Counted from the first letter of the stretch, positions 24,652 to 38,482 are shown. The stretch is 64,000 nt of DNA from Burkholderia pseudomultivorans (GCF_001718415.1 NZ_CP013378.1:2542001-2606000), one strand, 5' to 3'. A program made the numbers and translations. The notes: a model not told the origin generated them from the sequence alone.

Positions 24652-26139
24652 TCAGGCGCGCGCGGTCGAGACGACGCCGTACAGCTCCGATTCGTCCTCG
24701 TCGCGCAGCTTGCGCACGAGCTGGTGCGCCTCGCGGCGCGTCGCGACGGCCGGCGGCGAGCCCTTCAGCGGCTGGCGCGCGGTTTCCGCGAGCGCGACGA
24801 CCGACACCACGCCGATCACGGCGGCGCCCATCATGTAGTACGCGGGCATCATCAGGTTGTGGGTCGCGTCGACGAGCCACGCGGTCACGAGCGGCGTCGT
24901 GCCGCCGAACAGCGACACCGACACGTTGAAGCCGATCGCGAGCGCGCCGTAGCGGATCTCGGTCGGGAACAGCGCCGGCAGGGCGGACGGCATCACGCCG
25001 GTGAAGCACGACAGCAGCACGCCGAGGATCAGCAGGCCGCCGAATACCGACGCGGTGGTGCCTGCATGGATCAGCATCAGCGCCGGGATCGACAGCACCA
25101 GCAGGCCGACGCAGCCGGCCAGCATCACCGGCTTGCGGCCGACCCGGTCGGACAGGCGGCCGGCGGCGAGCGTCATCGGCATCATCAGCACCATCACGAG
25201 CAGCACCAGCACGAGGCTGTGCGATTCGTCGAAGTGCAGCGTCGACGACATGAAGCTCGGCAGGTACGACAGCACCATGTAGTCGGTGACGTTGAAGATC
25301 AGCACGAGGCCGACGCACAGCAGCAGCGCGCGCCAGTTGCGCAGCAGCGTCTCGCGGAAGCGCGCCTTCGGCACGGCCTTGTCCTGCGCTTCGCGCTCCT
25401 CGGCCTGGCGCTTGAACGCCGGCGTCTCCTCGAGCTTCATCCGGATATAGAGGCCGATCAGGCCGAGCGGGCCCGCGATCAGGAACGGCACGCGCCAGCC
25501 CCACGACAGCAGCGCTTCCTGCGACAGCGACGCGGTGAGCAGCGCGACGACGCCTGCGCCCATCACGTAGCCGATCAGCGTGCCGAACTCGAGGAAGCTG
25601 CCCATGAAGCCGCGGCGCTTGTCGGTCGAGAACTCGGCGATGAAGGTCGCGGCGCCGCCGTATTCGCCGCCGGTCGAGAAGCCCTGCACGAGGCGGGCGA
25701 CCAGCAGCAGCACGGGCGCCATGATGCCGATCGACGCGTAGCTCGGGATCAGGCCGATCGCGAAGGTGCCGACGGCCATCATGATCATCGTCATCGCGAG
25801 CACGCGCTGGCGGCCGATGCGGTCGCCGAGCGGGCCGAACACCATGCCGCCGAGCGGGCGCACGAGGAACGCGGCCGCGAACGTGCCGAAGGTGGCCAGC
25901 AGCTGCGCGGACGGGCTGCTGGACGGGAAGAACACCTTGCCGAGCGTGACGGCGATGTAGCTGTAGACGCCGAAGTCGAACCATTCCATCGCATTGCCGA
26001 TGGCCATCGCGCTGACGGCGCGCTTGAGCAGGCTCTGGTCGACGACGGTAATGTCGTCCGCGGCGAGCGGGGCCTCGCCGGTCGACGACGGGGAAGAAGA
26101 GACAGCGGTCGGGCTGACGTGTGTTGCGGTCAAGGTCAT
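24652..26139 (-). CDS. MFS metabolite:H+ symporter, ProP-like
   Basis: Inner-membrane symporter of 495 residues in the MHS family, close to the proline/betaine transporter ProP. Seen: AIGNAMEWFDFGVYSYIA in segment 1, the signature GPLGDRIGRQRVLAMT, ARLVQGFSTGGEYGGAATF and FGTLIGYVMGAGVVA. A large cytoplasmic loop (ETPAFKRQAEEREAQDKA) precedes the second half. The ATG at 26139 follows AAAGGAG; the frame extends further upstream without a ribosome site. A likely promoter lies about 370 bases upstream with a terminator-like hairpin between. Osmoprotectant uptake is likely from the family, but other MHS substrates such as shikimate or alpha-ketoglutarate are possible. Confidence 0.85.
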   Translation of the reverse strand: MTLTATHVSPTAVSSSPSSTGEAPLAADDITVVDQSLLKRAVSAMAIGNAMEWFDFGVYSYIAVTLGKVFFPSSSPSAQLLATFGTFAAAFLVRPLGGMVFGPLGDRIGRQRVLAMTMIMMAVGTFAIGLIPSYASIGIMAPVLLLVARLVQGFSTGGEYGGAATFIAEFSTDKRRGFMGSFLEFGTLIGYVMGAGVVALLTASLSQEALLSWGWRVPFLIAGPLGLIGLYIRMKLEETPAFKRQAEEREAQDKAVPKARFRETLLRNWRALLLCVGLVLIFNVTDYMVLSYLPSFMSSTLHFDESHSLVLVLLVMVLMMPMTLAAGRLSDRVGRKPVMLAGCVGLLVLSIPALMLIHAGTTASVFGGLLILGVLLSCFTGVMPSALPALFPTEIRYGALAIGFNVSVSLFGGTTPLVTAWLVDATHNLMMPAYYMMGAAVIGVVSVVALAETARQPLKGSPPAVATRREAHQLVRKLRDEDESELYGVVSTARA

Positions 26140-26390
26140 GCACTCCTTTGACTGCGCCGGAACGGGCGAGCCGTCCGACACGGTTTGCCGGCAAGCGCGG
26201 TGTCGTGTGCGGCGCGTCGGGGCAGGCCATTAAACGCTTACTGCGCAAGGGCTTGCTTCGACGCGGGCCCGATGGGCCGTCGCGACAGTGCGCTCATGAA
26301 GAATGGGCCGCGTGATGCTGGCGGCAGATGCCGGTGCGGACGAAGTCCGGCGTTCCGGCGGACGCCCCGGAAGGGCGACGAAACGAGAAA

Positions 26391-26413
26391 AAGCGAGCCG
26401 CTCGGGCGCGCTT
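26391..26413 (-). terminator. Terminator-like hairpin in the leader of the ProP-like gene
   Basis: Minus strand: AAGCG-c-GCC, loop CGAGC, GGC-t-CGCTT with one mismatch, then TTTCTC. It lies about 250 bases before the ATG and about 95 bases after the predicted start point, so it could act as an attenuator or end a small RNA. Confidence 0.45.
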
Positions 26414-26512
26414 CTCTGTGGATGCGATTCCGGCCGAAGCCCCGGCCCGCCACGGGCGGACAGACTTCGCCCAAAATCGAATGGGCAGAAATTGAATGTT
26501 GAAACAGGCGAC

Positions 26513-26980
<468 letters not shown>

Positions 26981-27008
26981 GCGCGGCCGCAGGCGCGGCG
27001 CTGCTGCG

Positions 27009-27743
27009 TCAGGCCGCTTCGGCGGCGTCGGCCGCGGCCGCCTGGCGCCACACGCAGGTGCCCTTGACCGACTTGTCGAGCTCGTCGAGCTGGGTCTGAT
27101 GCGCGGCAAGCTCGTCGTCGCTCGCGGCCAGCACGGGCAGGTCGAGCGACGCGAGCGACACGCGCTGGCCGCCGCCCGCGCCGCCGTCGGCCGCCTCGTC
27201 GTCGAGCATGTCGATCACGAGGCTGTCCTGTCCGCGCGTCATCGCCAGATACACCTCGGCGAGCAGTTCCGAGTCGAGCAGCGCGCCGTGCAGCGTACGG
27301 TGCGCGTTGCTGATACCGAAGCGGTCGCACAGCGCGTCGAGCGAGTTGCGCTTGCCGGGGAACATCTGCTTGGCCTGCACGAGCGTGTCGATCACGCCGC
27401 CGCAATGCTCGGTGAACGGCGGCAGGCCGAGCCGCGCGAACTCGGCGTCGAGAAAGCCGAGGTCGAACGGCGCATTGTGGATGATCAGCTCCGCGCCCTT
27501 CACGAAGTCGCGGATCTGGTCGACGACTTCCGCGAACTTCGGCTTGTCGCTGAGGAATTCGGTGGTCAGGCCGTGCACCGCCAGCGCGCCCGGATCGCTG
27601 TCGCGCTCGGGGTTCACGTAGATGTGCAGGTTGTTGCCGGTGAGCCGCCGGTTCAGCAGCTCGACGCAGCCGATTTCGATGAGGCGGTCGCCCGTGCGGG
27701 GATTCAGGCCGGTGGTTTCGGTATCGAGAATGATCTGGCGCAT
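27009..27743 (-). CDS. dnaQ: DNA polymerase III subunit epsilon (3'-5' proofreading exonuclease)
   Basis: Proofreading subunit of the replicative polymerase, 244 residues. The DEDDh exonuclease site is complete: Asp7 and Glu9 in LDTETTGL, the ExoII Asp in IIHNAPFDLGFLDAEF, and the His/Asp of HRTLHGALLDSELLAEVY. After a variable acidic/Gly linker (DDEAADGGAGGGQ) comes the C-terminal segment expected to bind the alpha subunit. It follows rnhA on the same strand with 43 bases between. The rnhA-dnaQ pairing is widespread in proteobacteria, although there the two are often divergent. Confidence 0.95.
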   Translation of the reverse strand: MRQIILDTETTGLNPRTGDRLIEIGCVELLNRRLTGNNLHIYVNPERDSDPGALAVHGLTTEFLSDKPKFAEVVDQIRDFVKGAELIIHNAPFDLGFLDAEFARLGLPPFTEHCGGVIDTLVQAKQMFPGKRNSLDALCDRFGISNAHRTLHGALLDSELLAEVYLAMTRGQDSLVIDMLDDEAADGGAGGGQRVSLASLDLPVLAASDDELAAHQTQLDELDKSVKGTCVWRQAAAADAAEAA

Positions 27744-27786
27744 GTCGGATAAATCGGGAGAAACAGGGCAGGGAGGCGGCCCGCGG

Positions 27787-28230
27787 TCAGGCCGCGAGCG
27801 ATTCGACGCCGCGATTGGCGAGCGCGTCCGCGCGTTCGTTTTCGGGATGGCCCGCGTGGCCCTTCACCCAGCGCCACTCGACCTCGTGCTGCACGACGAG
27901 CGCATCGAGCCGCTTCCACAGGTCGGCGTTCTTCACCGGCGTCTTCGCCGCGGTCATCCAGCCCTTCTTCTTCCAGCCGTGGATCCACTCGCTGATGCCT
28001 TTCTGCACGTACTGCGAATCGGTATGGACGATCACGCGGCACGGCCGCTTCAGCGCTTCGAGCGCGGCGATCACGCCCATCAGCTCCATGCGGTTGTTGG
28101 TCGTGTTCGGCTCGCCGCCGAACAGCTCCTTCTCGCGGTCGCCGAAGCGCAGCAGCGCGCCCCAGCCGCCGGGGCCGGGATTGCCCTTGCAGGCGCCGTC
28201 GGTATAGATGTCGATCGTGTCGATGGTCAT
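27787..28230 (-). CDS. rnhA: Ribonuclease HI
   Basis: Degrades RNA in RNA-DNA hybrids. It has 147 residues with all catalytic acids in place: Asp11 ([17 protein letters not shown]), Glu49 (NNRMELMG), Asp71 (VHTDSQYV) and the late Asp in NERADALA. The basic protrusion [10 protein letters not shown] is present, as in the Escherichia coli enzyme. The ATG overlaps the stop of the upstream methyltransferase by 4 bases, so the two are translationally coupled. Confidence 0.97.
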   Translation of the reverse strand: MTIDTIDIYTDGACKGNPGPGGWGALLRFGDREKELFGGEPNTTNNRMELMGVIAALEALKRPCRVIVHTDSQYVQKGISEWIHGWKKKGWMTAAKTPVKNADLWKRLDALVVQHEVEWRWVKGHAGHPENERADALANRGVESLAA

Positions 28231-29039
28231 GAGTGTTCTTGATGGGTGGTCGGGGAGGCCGCCGGCGTCAGGCCCGGCGCGAGCACGGGCTTCTTCACCT
28301 TGATCGGGCCGACGAGGCGCATGCCGCGCACGCGCTTGACGGCCGTCACCATGTAGACGGCGCCGAAGATCGGCCACCAGCGGTCGCCGGCGGCTTCCAT
28401 GAAGCCGTAGCGGGCGAGCCATTTGTCGGTGGCGAGCGGCGGCCGGTAGCAGCCGAAGCGGCCGCGCTCGAGATCGAAGCCGAGCAGCTTGATCCAGTCC
28501 TTGAGCCGGATGAAGGCGATCTGGTCGCGCGTGGCCGGCACGAACGGCCGGTTCGCCATGCGCCCGAAGGTTTGCCGCATGCCCCACAGGCTCAGCGAAT
28601 TGAAGCCGGTGATCACGAGCTGGCCTTCCGGCATCAGCACGCGCTCGGCCTCGCGCAGCAGCCGGTGCGGGTCGGACGTGAATTCGAGCGTATGCGGCAT
28701 CACGATCAGGTCGACGCTCTGCGACTCGAACGGCAGGTCCAGCAGGTCGCACCAGGTCGTGCTGCGATCGGCCGGCGCGTGCTGCGGCGCGTGCGCCGCG
28801 CGCGCCCACGGATACTGGAACGGCGCGCTCGCGCCGCTCGCCGGATCGAGCACGAGGCCGCGATACGGCATGCGGTTCTCGCGCAGCGCGTCGAGCTGCG
28901 GCAGCCCGAGCTGCAGCGCGTGAAAACCGAACACGTCGGACACGATGCGGTCGAGCTGCGCCTGCTCCCAGCCCAGCACGTAGCGGCCGGGAGGGGAGTC
29001 GGTCCAGGCTGGCCAGTCTATAATTTGTCGGTCAGACAT
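28227..29039 (-). CDS. SAM-dependent methyltransferase, YafS-like
   Basis: Class I methyltransferase of 270 residues resembling Escherichia coli YafS. The N-terminal half of the SAM site is unusual ([15 protein letters not shown]). The core motifs are [40 protein letters not shown] and the conserved [14 protein letters not shown]. The gene order gloB (divergent)-yafS-rnhA-dnaQ is the same as in enterobacteria, an old conserved neighbourhood. The substrate is unknown. The 18-base gap to gloB implies overlapping divergent promoters. Confidence 0.82.
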   Translation of the reverse strand: MSDRQIIDWPAWTDSPPGRYVLGWEQAQLDRIVSDVFGFHALQLGLPQLDALRENRMPYRGLVLDPASGASAPFQYPWARAAHAPQHAPADRSTTWCDLLDLPFESQSVDLIVMPHTLEFTSDPHRLLREAERVLMPEGQLVITGFNSLSLWGMRQTFGRMANRPFVPATRDQIAFIRLKDWIKLLGFDLERGRFGCYRPPLATDKWLARYGFMEAAGDRWWPIFGAVYMVTAVKRVRGMRLVGPIKVKKPVLAPGLTPAASPTTHQEHS

Positions 29040-29057
29040 AGCGATGATTACGCGCCC

Positions 29058-29864
29058 ATGAACGAGCTGGAATACGTGCCGGTACCGGCATTCGAAGACA
29101 ACTACATCTGGCTCGTGTCGGACGGCCGCGATGCGATCGCCGTCGATCCGGGTGAAGCCGCGCCGGTGCGCCGCGTTCTTGCCGAACGCGGCTGGCGGTT
29201 GACCGCTATTTTACTCACGCACCACCACGCCGACCATGTCGGCGGTGTCGAGGCGCTGCGCGCTGGCCAGCCGGACGATCTTCCGCTGCCCGTCTACGGC
29301 CCTGCCGCCGAGGGGATCGGCGTGGTCACGCAGCCGCTCGCGGGCGGCGCGCGCGTGACGCTCGCCGCGCCGGCCGCGCACTTCGACGTGCTCGACGTGC
29401 CGGGTCACACGCGCGGCCATATCGCTTACTTCCAGCCCGCCGGGCAGGGCGCGGCGGTGCCCCACGTGTTCTGCGGCGACACGCTGTTCTCGTGCGGCTG
29501 CGGCCGCCTGTTCGAGGGCACGCCCGCGCAGATGCTCGCGTCGCTCGACGCGCTCGCGGCGCTGCCGGGCGACACGCGCGTGCATTGCGCACACGAATAC
29601 ACACTGTCGAACATCCGCTTCGCGCTCGCCTGCGAACCCGGCAACGCGGCACTGGCCGCGTGGCGCGACGAAGCGCAGGCGCTGCGCGCGCGCGGCGTCC
29701 CGACGCTGCCCACTACGATCGCGCACGAACGTGCCGTTAACCCGTTCATGCGTGCGGACAGCGAGGCGATCCGCGCGACGCTCGAGGCCGAACTGCACGA
29801 AACGGTGCCGGACCGTCTCGCGGCGTTTCGGCTGCTGCGTGAATGGAAAAACCGGTTCCGATGA
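29058..29864 (+). CDS. gloB: Hydroxyacylglutathione hydrolase (glyoxalase II)
   Basis: Hydrolyses S-lactoylglutathione to lactate and glutathione, the second step of methylglyoxal detoxification. It has 268 residues with the metallo-beta-lactamase metal motif THHHADH (54-60). Further metal ligands are in VPGHTRGHIAY, FCGDTLFSCGCGR and VHCAHEYTLSN. A C-terminal substrate-binding domain contains NPFMRADSEAIR. The start at 29058 is only 18 bases from the start of the divergent methyltransferase. Confidence 0.96.
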   Translation: MNELEYVPVPAFEDNYIWLVSDGRDAIAVDPGEAAPVRRVLAERGWRLTAILLTHHHADHVGGVEALRAGQPDDLPLPVYGPAAEGIGVVTQPLAGGARVTLAAPAAHFDVLDVPGHTRGHIAYFQPAGQGAAVPHVFCGDTLFSCGCGRLFEGTPAQMLASLDALAALPGDTRVHCAHEYTLSNIRFALACEPGNAALAAWRDEAQALRARGVPTLPTTIAHERAVNPFMRADSEAIRATLEAELHETVPDRLAAFRLLREWKNRFR

Positions 29865-29949
29865 GCATTTCCGGAGGACTCCAAAGCTCAAGCGGAGTCT
29901 GTAAAAATTGCTCCAAATGTAGGATTTGGCTGAGTTTTCGGTGTTTTTA

Positions 29950-29978
29950 TTGACGTGAAGCACGCACTTCCGTAGTAT
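29950..29978 (+). promoter_or_regulatory. Sigma-70 promoter of mltD
   Basis: TTGACG (29950-29955), 17-base spacer, TAGTAT (29973-29978): a near-consensus promoter. It gives a start near 29985 and a leader of about 31 bases to the ATG at 30016. An 11-base-loop hairpin GACTCC/GGAGTC lies at about 29877-29899 between it and gloB. Confidence 0.75.
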
Positions 29979-30015
29979 CGCCTGCAATTTCCAGCCGTCG
30001 GAAGCCGAGATTTTC

Positions 30016-31596
30016 ATGCGACTTATATTGAGTGCGCTGATGGTCCTGCTACTCGCCGCTTGTGCGAGTCAGGGCCCTGTCGCCAACAACGCCGCCGATT
30101 CGCAGGCGACGTCCACCTACCTCCGTAAATCCGCCACCGCCAAAGAAACCGTCGACGTCGACAAGCAGTCCGTCGGCGATCTGACCAGTGCCGACAGCGA
30201 TCTCTGGGCGCGCATCCGCCGCGGCTTCCAGATGCCCGACCTGCAGAGTGACCTCGTCGACATGCAGACGACGTGGTACACGCAGCGTCCCGATTACGTG
30301 CAGCGCATGACCGAGCGCTCGCAGAAGTACCTGTATCACATCGTCGAGGAGCTCGAGGCGCGTCACATGCCGACCGAGCTCGCGCTGCTGCCGTTCATCG
30401 AATCCGCGTACAACCCGCAGGCGCTGTCGGTCGCGAAGGCGGCCGGCATGTGGCAGTTCATGCCCGGCACGGGCCGCACCTACAACCTGAAGCGCAACAT
30501 GTGGCAGGACGAACGGCGCGACGTGCTCGCGTCGACGAGCGCCGCGCTCGACTATCTGTCGCGCCTGCATGACATGTTCGGCGACTGGTATCTCGCGCTC
30601 GCCGCGTACAACTGGGGCGAGGGCAACGTGCAGCGCGCGATCGCGCGCAACCAGGCGGCCGGCCTGCCGACCGACTACCAGAACCTGCGGATGCCGAACG
30701 AGACGCGCAACTACGTGCCGAAGCTGCAGGCGGTGAAGAACATCATCGCGAATCCGCAGCAGTACGGGCTGACGCTGCCGGACATCCCGAACCACCCGTA
30801 CTTCGTGACGGTCACGACGTCGCGCGACATCGACGTGTCGGTCGCCGCGAAGCTCGCGAACCTGTCGCTCGACGAATTCAAGTCGCTGAACCCGTCGTTC
30901 TCGAAGCCGGTGATCCTCGGTGCGACCGATCCGCAGATCCTGCTGCCATTCGACAACGCGGCGGCGTTCGAGAAGAACCTGAAGTCGTACGGCGGCCAGC
31001 TGTCGTCGTGGACGACCTACACGGTCAGCGAGCGCGCGCGGCCGGCGGCGATTGCCGAGAAGATCGGCGTCGACGCCGACACGCTGATGTCGGTCAACAA
31101 GATTCCGGCCGGCATGCGCCTGAAGCCGGGCTCGACGATCGTCGTGCCGCGCGGCGACGACGATGACGAGGACATCAGTGCGGACGTCGCGGAAAACGGC
31201 GTGCTGGCGATGGAGCCGGACGTGCCCGACACGCGCAAGATGCTGATCCGCGTGCGCCGCAAGCAGTCGATGGCGACGATCGCGAGCCGCTACGGCGTGT
31301 CGGTCGGCCAGCTGAAGGCGTGGAACCGCACGCACCGCGATCTCGCGATGCCGGGCCAGGCGCTCGTGCTGCACGTGCCGGTCGGCCGCGCGGTGCCGGC
31401 CGAGCCGGGCCCCGAGCGGATCGCGACGTCGGTCGGCGGCGGTCACATCGAGCGCGCGAGCCTGTCGACGGGCGGCAAGTCCGCCGCGCGCGGCGCGAAG
31501 CGCGGTGCGGCGAAGCCGGCCGCGCGCACGACGCGCGCCGCGCCCGCGAAGGCGGCGCCCGCCAAGGCCGCCGCACACAAGGGCAAGAAGAAATAA
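30016..31596 (+). CDS. mltD: Membrane-bound lytic murein transglycosylase D
   Basis: Lipoprotein that cuts peptidoglycan glycan strands to 1,6-anhydro ends. It has 526 residues and a lipobox LAAC with Cys16. The SLT domain carries catalytic Glu129 in LLPFIESAYNPQ, then AAGMWQFMPGTGR and LALAAYNWGEGNVQRAI. Two LysM-type repeats follow, at about 335-382 (TYTVSERARPAAIAEKIGVD) and 407-458 (IRVRRKQSMATIASRYGVSV). It ends in an Ala/Lys-rich basic tail that may bind anionic wall polymers (inference). Own promoter upstream and strong terminator downstream, so monocistronic. Confidence 0.93.
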   Translation: MRLILSALMVLLLAACASQGPVANNAADSQATSTYLRKSATAKETVDVDKQSVGDLTSADSDLWARIRRGFQMPDLQSDLVDMQTTWYTQRPDYVQRMTERSQKYLYHIVEELEARHMPTELALLPFIESAYNPQALSVAKAAGMWQFMPGTGRTYNLKRNMWQDERRDVLASTSAALDYLSRLHDMFGDWYLALAAYNWGEGNVQRAIARNQAAGLPTDYQNLRMPNETRNYVPKLQAVKNIIANPQQYGLTLPDIPNHPYFVTVTTSRDIDVSVAAKLANLSLDEFKSLNPSFSKPVILGATDPQILLPFDNAAAFEKNLKSYGGQLSSWTTYTVSERARPAAIAEKIGVDADTLMSVNKIPAGMRLKPGSTIVVPRGDDDDEDISADVAENGVLAMEPDVPDTRKMLIRVRRKQSMATIASRYGVSVGQLKAWNRTHRDLAMPGQALVLHVPVGRAVPAEPGPERIATSVGGGHIERASLSTGGKSAARGAKRGAAKPAARTTRAAPAKAAPAKAAAHKGKKK

Positions 31597-31656
31597 CGCG
31601 GCTGCCGGCGCGATGGCAGCCCGCCCGGGCTGCGCGATTGCGCTATCATCCGACGA

Positions 31657-31686
31657 AAACGCCGTCACCGAGGTGACGGCGTTTTT
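31657..31686 (+). terminator. Rho-independent terminator after mltD
   Basis: Stem AACGCCGTCACC / GGTGACGGCGTT with a 2-base GA centre, followed by TTTTT and TTT. It is strong and lies 60 bases after the mltD stop, before the MFS gene. Confidence 0.9.
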
Positions 31687-31733
31687 GTTTGCATGCGGCG
31701 CGCAGCCGCTGCTTTATCCGATCGGGAGGGGTG

Positions 31734-32951
31734 ATGTCGTCGGTGCAGGTGAGGGTGCTCGCGCTGTTTGCGCTCGGCTATTTCGTGTCGTACGTGTTTC
31801 GCGGCGTCAATCTCGGCTTCGCGCCGTTCGTCACGCACGAACTCGGCCTGTCGGCCGCCGATCTCGGCCTGCTCACCAGTCTCTACTTTCTCGGCTTCGC
31901 GGGCGCACAGATTCCGGCGGGCGTGATGCTCGACCATTTCGGCCCGCGCCGCGTGACGGCCGGCATGCTGCTGTTCGCGGCGGCCGGCGCGGCCGTGTTC
32001 GGCGCCGCGCACAGCCTCGGCACGATGATGATCGGCCGGCTGCTGATCGGCGTCGGCGTGTCGGTGTGCCTCGGCGCGGCGTTCAAGGCGCTCGCGCAGC
32101 ATTTCCCGGTCGGCCGGCTGCCGCTCGTCAACGGCCTGGTGATGGCCGTCGGCGGCCTTGGCGGCGTCGCGGTCGGCTCGCCGCTGACCTGGCTGCTCGG
32201 CTGGACCAGCTGGCGCGCGATCTGCGGCGGCCTCGCGGTGCTGACGATCGTCGTCGCGGCCGCGATCGGCTTCGGTGCGCCCGAAGCCGCGCAGACGCGC
32301 CACCAGGGCGGCCTCGTCAGCCAGTTCAAGGGCACCTGGCACATCCTGAGCAGCCGCGCGTTCTGGAAGATCGCGTCGTTCTCGGTCGTCACGCAGGGCG
32401 TGTTCTATGCGATGCAGTCGCTGTGGGTCGGGCCGTACCTGCGCGACGTCGCGGGCTTCGATGCGCAGCATGCGGCGCGCCTCGTGTCGGTGCTCGGCTT
32501 CGCGATGATGGCCGGCTGCGTCGGCTTCGGCGCGGCGGCGCGCATGCTCGAACGGCGCGGCGTGTCCGTCTATGCGTTCTGCGGCGTCGGCATGATGCTG
32601 TTCGTCGCGACGCAGCTCGCGATCGTCGCGCGCGTGCCGCTGCCGCCGGCCGTGCTGTGGGCCGCCTACGGGATGTTCGGCGGGGTCGGCATCCTGACCT
32701 ACGCGGTGATGGCCGGCCATTTCCCCGCGCACCTGATCGGCCGCGCGAACACGACGCTGACGCTCGTGATCTTCCTGCTGATCTTCGCGTTCCAGATCGG
32801 CGTCGGCGCGGTGCTGTCGCACTGGCCCGCGGTCGACGGCCGTTATCCGCCGGCCGCGCACCTCGCCGCATGGAGCGTGCTGCTCGCGCTGCAGGCCGCG
32901 AGCGCGGTCTGGTACGTATGGCCGTCGCGCGGCGCTGGTCAAGCGCACTGA
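31734..32951 (+). CDS. MFS transporter
   Basis: Predicted 12-segment inner-membrane carrier of 405 residues. Features: ALGYFVSYVFRGVNLGFAP in segment 1, the loop LGLLTSLYFLGFAGAQIPAG followed by LDHFGPRRVTA (variant of the MFS signature A), and the second half starting at SRAFWKIASFSVVTQG. The N-terminal pattern FRGVNLGFAPF resembles the sugar-phosphate/nitrate-type MFS branch, but I cannot name a substrate. The ATG at 31734 follows GGGAGGGG; a GTG at 31731 is also possible. It lies between terminator and carA promoter, so it is its own unit. Confidence 0.78.
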   Translation: MSSVQVRVLALFALGYFVSYVFRGVNLGFAPFVTHELGLSAADLGLLTSLYFLGFAGAQIPAGVMLDHFGPRRVTAGMLLFAAAGAAVFGAAHSLGTMMIGRLLIGVGVSVCLGAAFKALAQHFPVGRLPLVNGLVMAVGGLGGVAVGSPLTWLLGWTSWRAICGGLAVLTIVVAAAIGFGAPEAAQTRHQGGLVSQFKGTWHILSSRAFWKIASFSVVTQGVFYAMQSLWVGPYLRDVAGFDAQHAARLVSVLGFAMMAGCVGFGAAARMLERRGVSVYAFCGVGMMLFVATQLAIVARVPLPPAVLWAAYGMFGGVGILTYAVMAGHFPAHLIGRANTTLTLVIFLLIFAFQIGVGAVLSHWPAVDGRYPPAAHLAAWSVLLALQAASAVWYVWPSRGAGQAH

Positions 32952-33043
32952 TCCGGCGGTACGCTGGCGGGTAAGGCGCCCGCGAAATCGGGGCGCAAGC
33001 GCCTGCGCGCCACGGCGCGCGCACGATCGGACGGCCATATCGA

Positions 33044-33073
33044 TTGAAGAAGGGGCCATTTTCGGGCTATAAT
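33044..33073 (+). promoter_or_regulatory. Sigma-70 promoter of carA
   Basis: TTGAAG (33044-33049), 18 bases, consensus TATAAT (33068-33073). Transcription would start near 33080, leaving a leader of about 225 bases before the carA GTG. The gap 32952-33305 holds no gene. I see no ARG box or pyrimidine attenuator with a T-run in the leader. Confidence 0.7.
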
Positions 33074-33305
33074 TTGAAAGTTTGTGCTGATCAACCTCGC
33101 ACCCTAGCGCCTACCTTACTCATCCCGTTCATCCGCCGCACGCCGCCTGCCGGGCGATGCCGCGAAGCCTCGTGCGCCACGCGCCGGGTTCGCGTGCCGA
33201 CCCCTCAGACAGCGTCCCGCAAGCGACCGCGCGCGTCCACGCCGCGCGGCGCCCGCGCGGCAGGGTAGACAGGTCGGCAGCAGGGTGTTCCCCAAGGAGC
33301 CTCCC

Positions 33306-34451
33306 GTGTTGCCGTCTTTTTCTCCCGCCTTGCTTGCACTCGCCGACGGCACGGTCTTTCGTGGTTATTCGATCGGGGCCGAAGGCCATACGATCGGCGA
33401 AGTCGTGTTCAACACCGCGATCACCGGATATCAGGAAATCCTGACTGATCCGAGCTACGCGCGCCAGATCGTCACGCTCACCTATCCGCATATCGGCAAC
33501 GTCGGCGTCAACGCCGAAGACGTCGAAGCCACGAAAGTCCATGCCGCCGGCCTGATCATCCGCGACCTGCCGACGCTCGCGTCGAACTTCCGCATGGATC
33601 GCACGCTCGGCGATTACCTGCGCGACGAAGGCGTCGTCGCGATCGCCGGCATCGATACGCGCAAGCTGACCCGCATCCTGCGCGACAAGGGCGCGCAGAA
33701 CGGCTGCATCCTGGCCGGCTCCAGCGACGAAGCGAAGGCGATCGAACTCGCGCGCTCGTTCCCGGGCCTCGCCGGCATGGATCTCGCGAAGGTCGTGTCG
33801 ACCGCCAAGCCGTTCGAGTGGAAGCAGACCGAATGGCGCCTCGGCAGCGGCTACGGCATGCAGGAAGCGCCGAAGTACCGCGTCGTCGCGTTCGACTTCG
33901 GCGTCAAGTACAACATCCTGCGCATGCTCGCGGAGCGCGGCTGCCACGTGACGGTGCTGCCCGCGCAGGCGAGCGCGGAAGAGGCGCTGGCGCTGAATCC
34001 GGACGGCATCTTCCTGTCGAACGGCCCCGGCGATCCGGAGCCGTGCGACTACGCGATCGCGGCCACCCGGACCTTCATCGAGCGCGGCGTGCCGACCTTC
34101 GGCATCTGTCTCGGCCACCAGATCATGGGCCTCGCGGTCGGCGCGAAGACGCTGAAGATGAAGACCGGCCACCACGGCGCGAACCACCCGGTGAAGGACC
34201 TCGCCGACGGCCGCGTCGTGATCACGTCGCAGAACCACGGCTTCGCGGTCGACGCCGACTCGCTGCCGGCCAACGCACGTGCGACGCACGTGTCGCTGTT
34301 CGACGGCACGCTGCAGGGCTTCGAGCTGACCGACAAGCCGGCGTTCTGCTTCCAGGGCCACCCGGAAGCGTCGCCCGGCCCGCACGACATCGGCTACCTG
34401 TTCGACCGTTTCACCGCGCTGATGGACGCGGCGAAGCAGCGCACGGCCTGA
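33306..34451 (+). CDS. carA: Carbamoyl-phosphate synthase small (glutaminase) subunit
   Basis: Releases ammonia from glutamine for carbamoyl phosphate synthesis, feeding arginine and pyrimidine pathways. It has 381 residues. The class I glutamine amidotransferase triad is Cys268 (FGICLGHQ), His352 and Glu354 ([13 protein letters not shown]). The N-terminal domain begins with [15 protein letters not shown]. The start is GTG at 33306 with AAGGAG 8 bases upstream; a longer start at 33285 is rejected for lack of a site. It is separated from carB by a LysE exporter gene. Confidence 0.96.
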   Translation: MLPSFSPALLALADGTVFRGYSIGAEGHTIGEVVFNTAITGYQEILTDPSYARQIVTLTYPHIGNVGVNAEDVEATKVHAAGLIIRDLPTLASNFRMDRTLGDYLRDEGVVAIAGIDTRKLTRILRDKGAQNGCILAGSSDEAKAIELARSFPGLAGMDLAKVVSTAKPFEWKQTEWRLGSGYGMQEAPKYRVVAFDFGVKYNILRMLAERGCHVTVLPAQASAEEALALNPDGIFLSNGPGDPEPCDYAIAATRTFIERGVPTFGICLGHQIMGLAVGAKTLKMKTGHHGANHPVKDLADGRVVITSQNHGFAVDADSLPANARATHVSLFDGTLQGFELTDKPAFCFQGHPEASPGPHDIGYLFDRFTALMDAAKQRTA

Positions 34452-34477
34452 ACGGCTGAAGCAAGGAGGCCCGCATC

Positions 34478-35149
34478 ATGTTCGGTCACGCACTCGGCAT
34501 CACGGATATCTGGACCTATGTGTTCGGCGTGATCTTCATCATCCTGCTGCCGGGACCGAATTCGATGTACGTGCTGTCGCTCGCGGCGCAGCGCGGCGTG
34601 AAGGCCGGCTATCGCGCGGCCTGCGGCGTGTTCGTCGGCGACACGGTGCTGATGGTGCTGTCCGCCGCGGGCGTCGCGTCGCTGCTGAAGGCGAACCCGC
34701 TGCTGTTCTCGGTCGTCAAGTACGGCGGCGCCGCGTATCTGCTCTACATCGGCGCCGGCATGCTGCGCGGCGCGTGGCGCAAGCTGCGCGCGAGCGCCGA
34801 TGCGCCGGACGAAGCGCCGCGCGCGATCGACGGCGAGCGGTCGTTCGACCGGCCGTTCCGCAAGGCGCTGATCGTGAGCCTCCTGAACCCGAAGGCGATC
34901 CTGTTCTTCATCTCGTTCTTCATCCAGTTCGTCGACCCGGCATTCCCGCATCCCGCGCTGTCGTTCGCCGTGCTCGGGGCGATTGCGCAATGCGCGAGCT
35001 TCCTGTACCTGAGCACGCTGATCTTCGCGGGCGCGCGGCTCGCCGAGCATTTCCGCCGCCGCCGCAGGCTCGCGGCGGGCGCGGCGAGCAGCGTGGGCGG
35101 CCTGTTCATCGGCTTCTCGGTGAAACTCGCGCTCGCCACCATGAGCTGA
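34478..35149 (+). CDS. LysE family amino-acid exporter (LeuE-like)
   Basis: Inner-membrane exporter of 223 residues with about six hydrophobic segments and the LysE/RhtB signature [30 protein letters not shown]. The rest of the core ([39 protein letters not shown]) fits LeuE (YeaS), the leucine and neutral amino-acid exporter. It is inserted between carA and carB, 26 bases after carA with AAGGAGG before the ATG. All three are probably one transcript. Why an exporter should sit here is unclear; relief of amino-acid excess tied to carbamoyl phosphate synthesis is speculation. Confidence 0.85.
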   Translation: MFGHALGITDIWTYVFGVIFIILLPGPNSMYVLSLAAQRGVKAGYRAACGVFVGDTVLMVLSAAGVASLLKANPLLFSVVKYGGAAYLLYIGAGMLRGAWRKLRASADAPDEAPRAIDGERSFDRPFRKALIVSLLNPKAILFFISFFIQFVDPAFPHPALSFAVLGAIAQCASFLYLSTLIFAGARLAEHFRRRRRLAAGAASSVGGLFIGFSVKLALATMS

Positions 35150-35198
35150 GCGCAGCCGGCCGATCCACGACAACGATTACTTATTGAATTCACAAGCC

Positions 35199-38453
<3,255 letters not shown>

Positions 38454-38482
38454 GCGGTCAGTTACCTGTCGAAGCAACACGT

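Noticed and set aside
24541..26151. 536-codon plus-strand frame over the ProP-like gene
   Set aside because: Antisense shadow of a clear MHS transporter.
33080..33305. Possible pyrimidine or arginine attenuator before carA
   Set aside because: The 225-base leader contains no hairpin with a T-run and no leader peptide that I could support.
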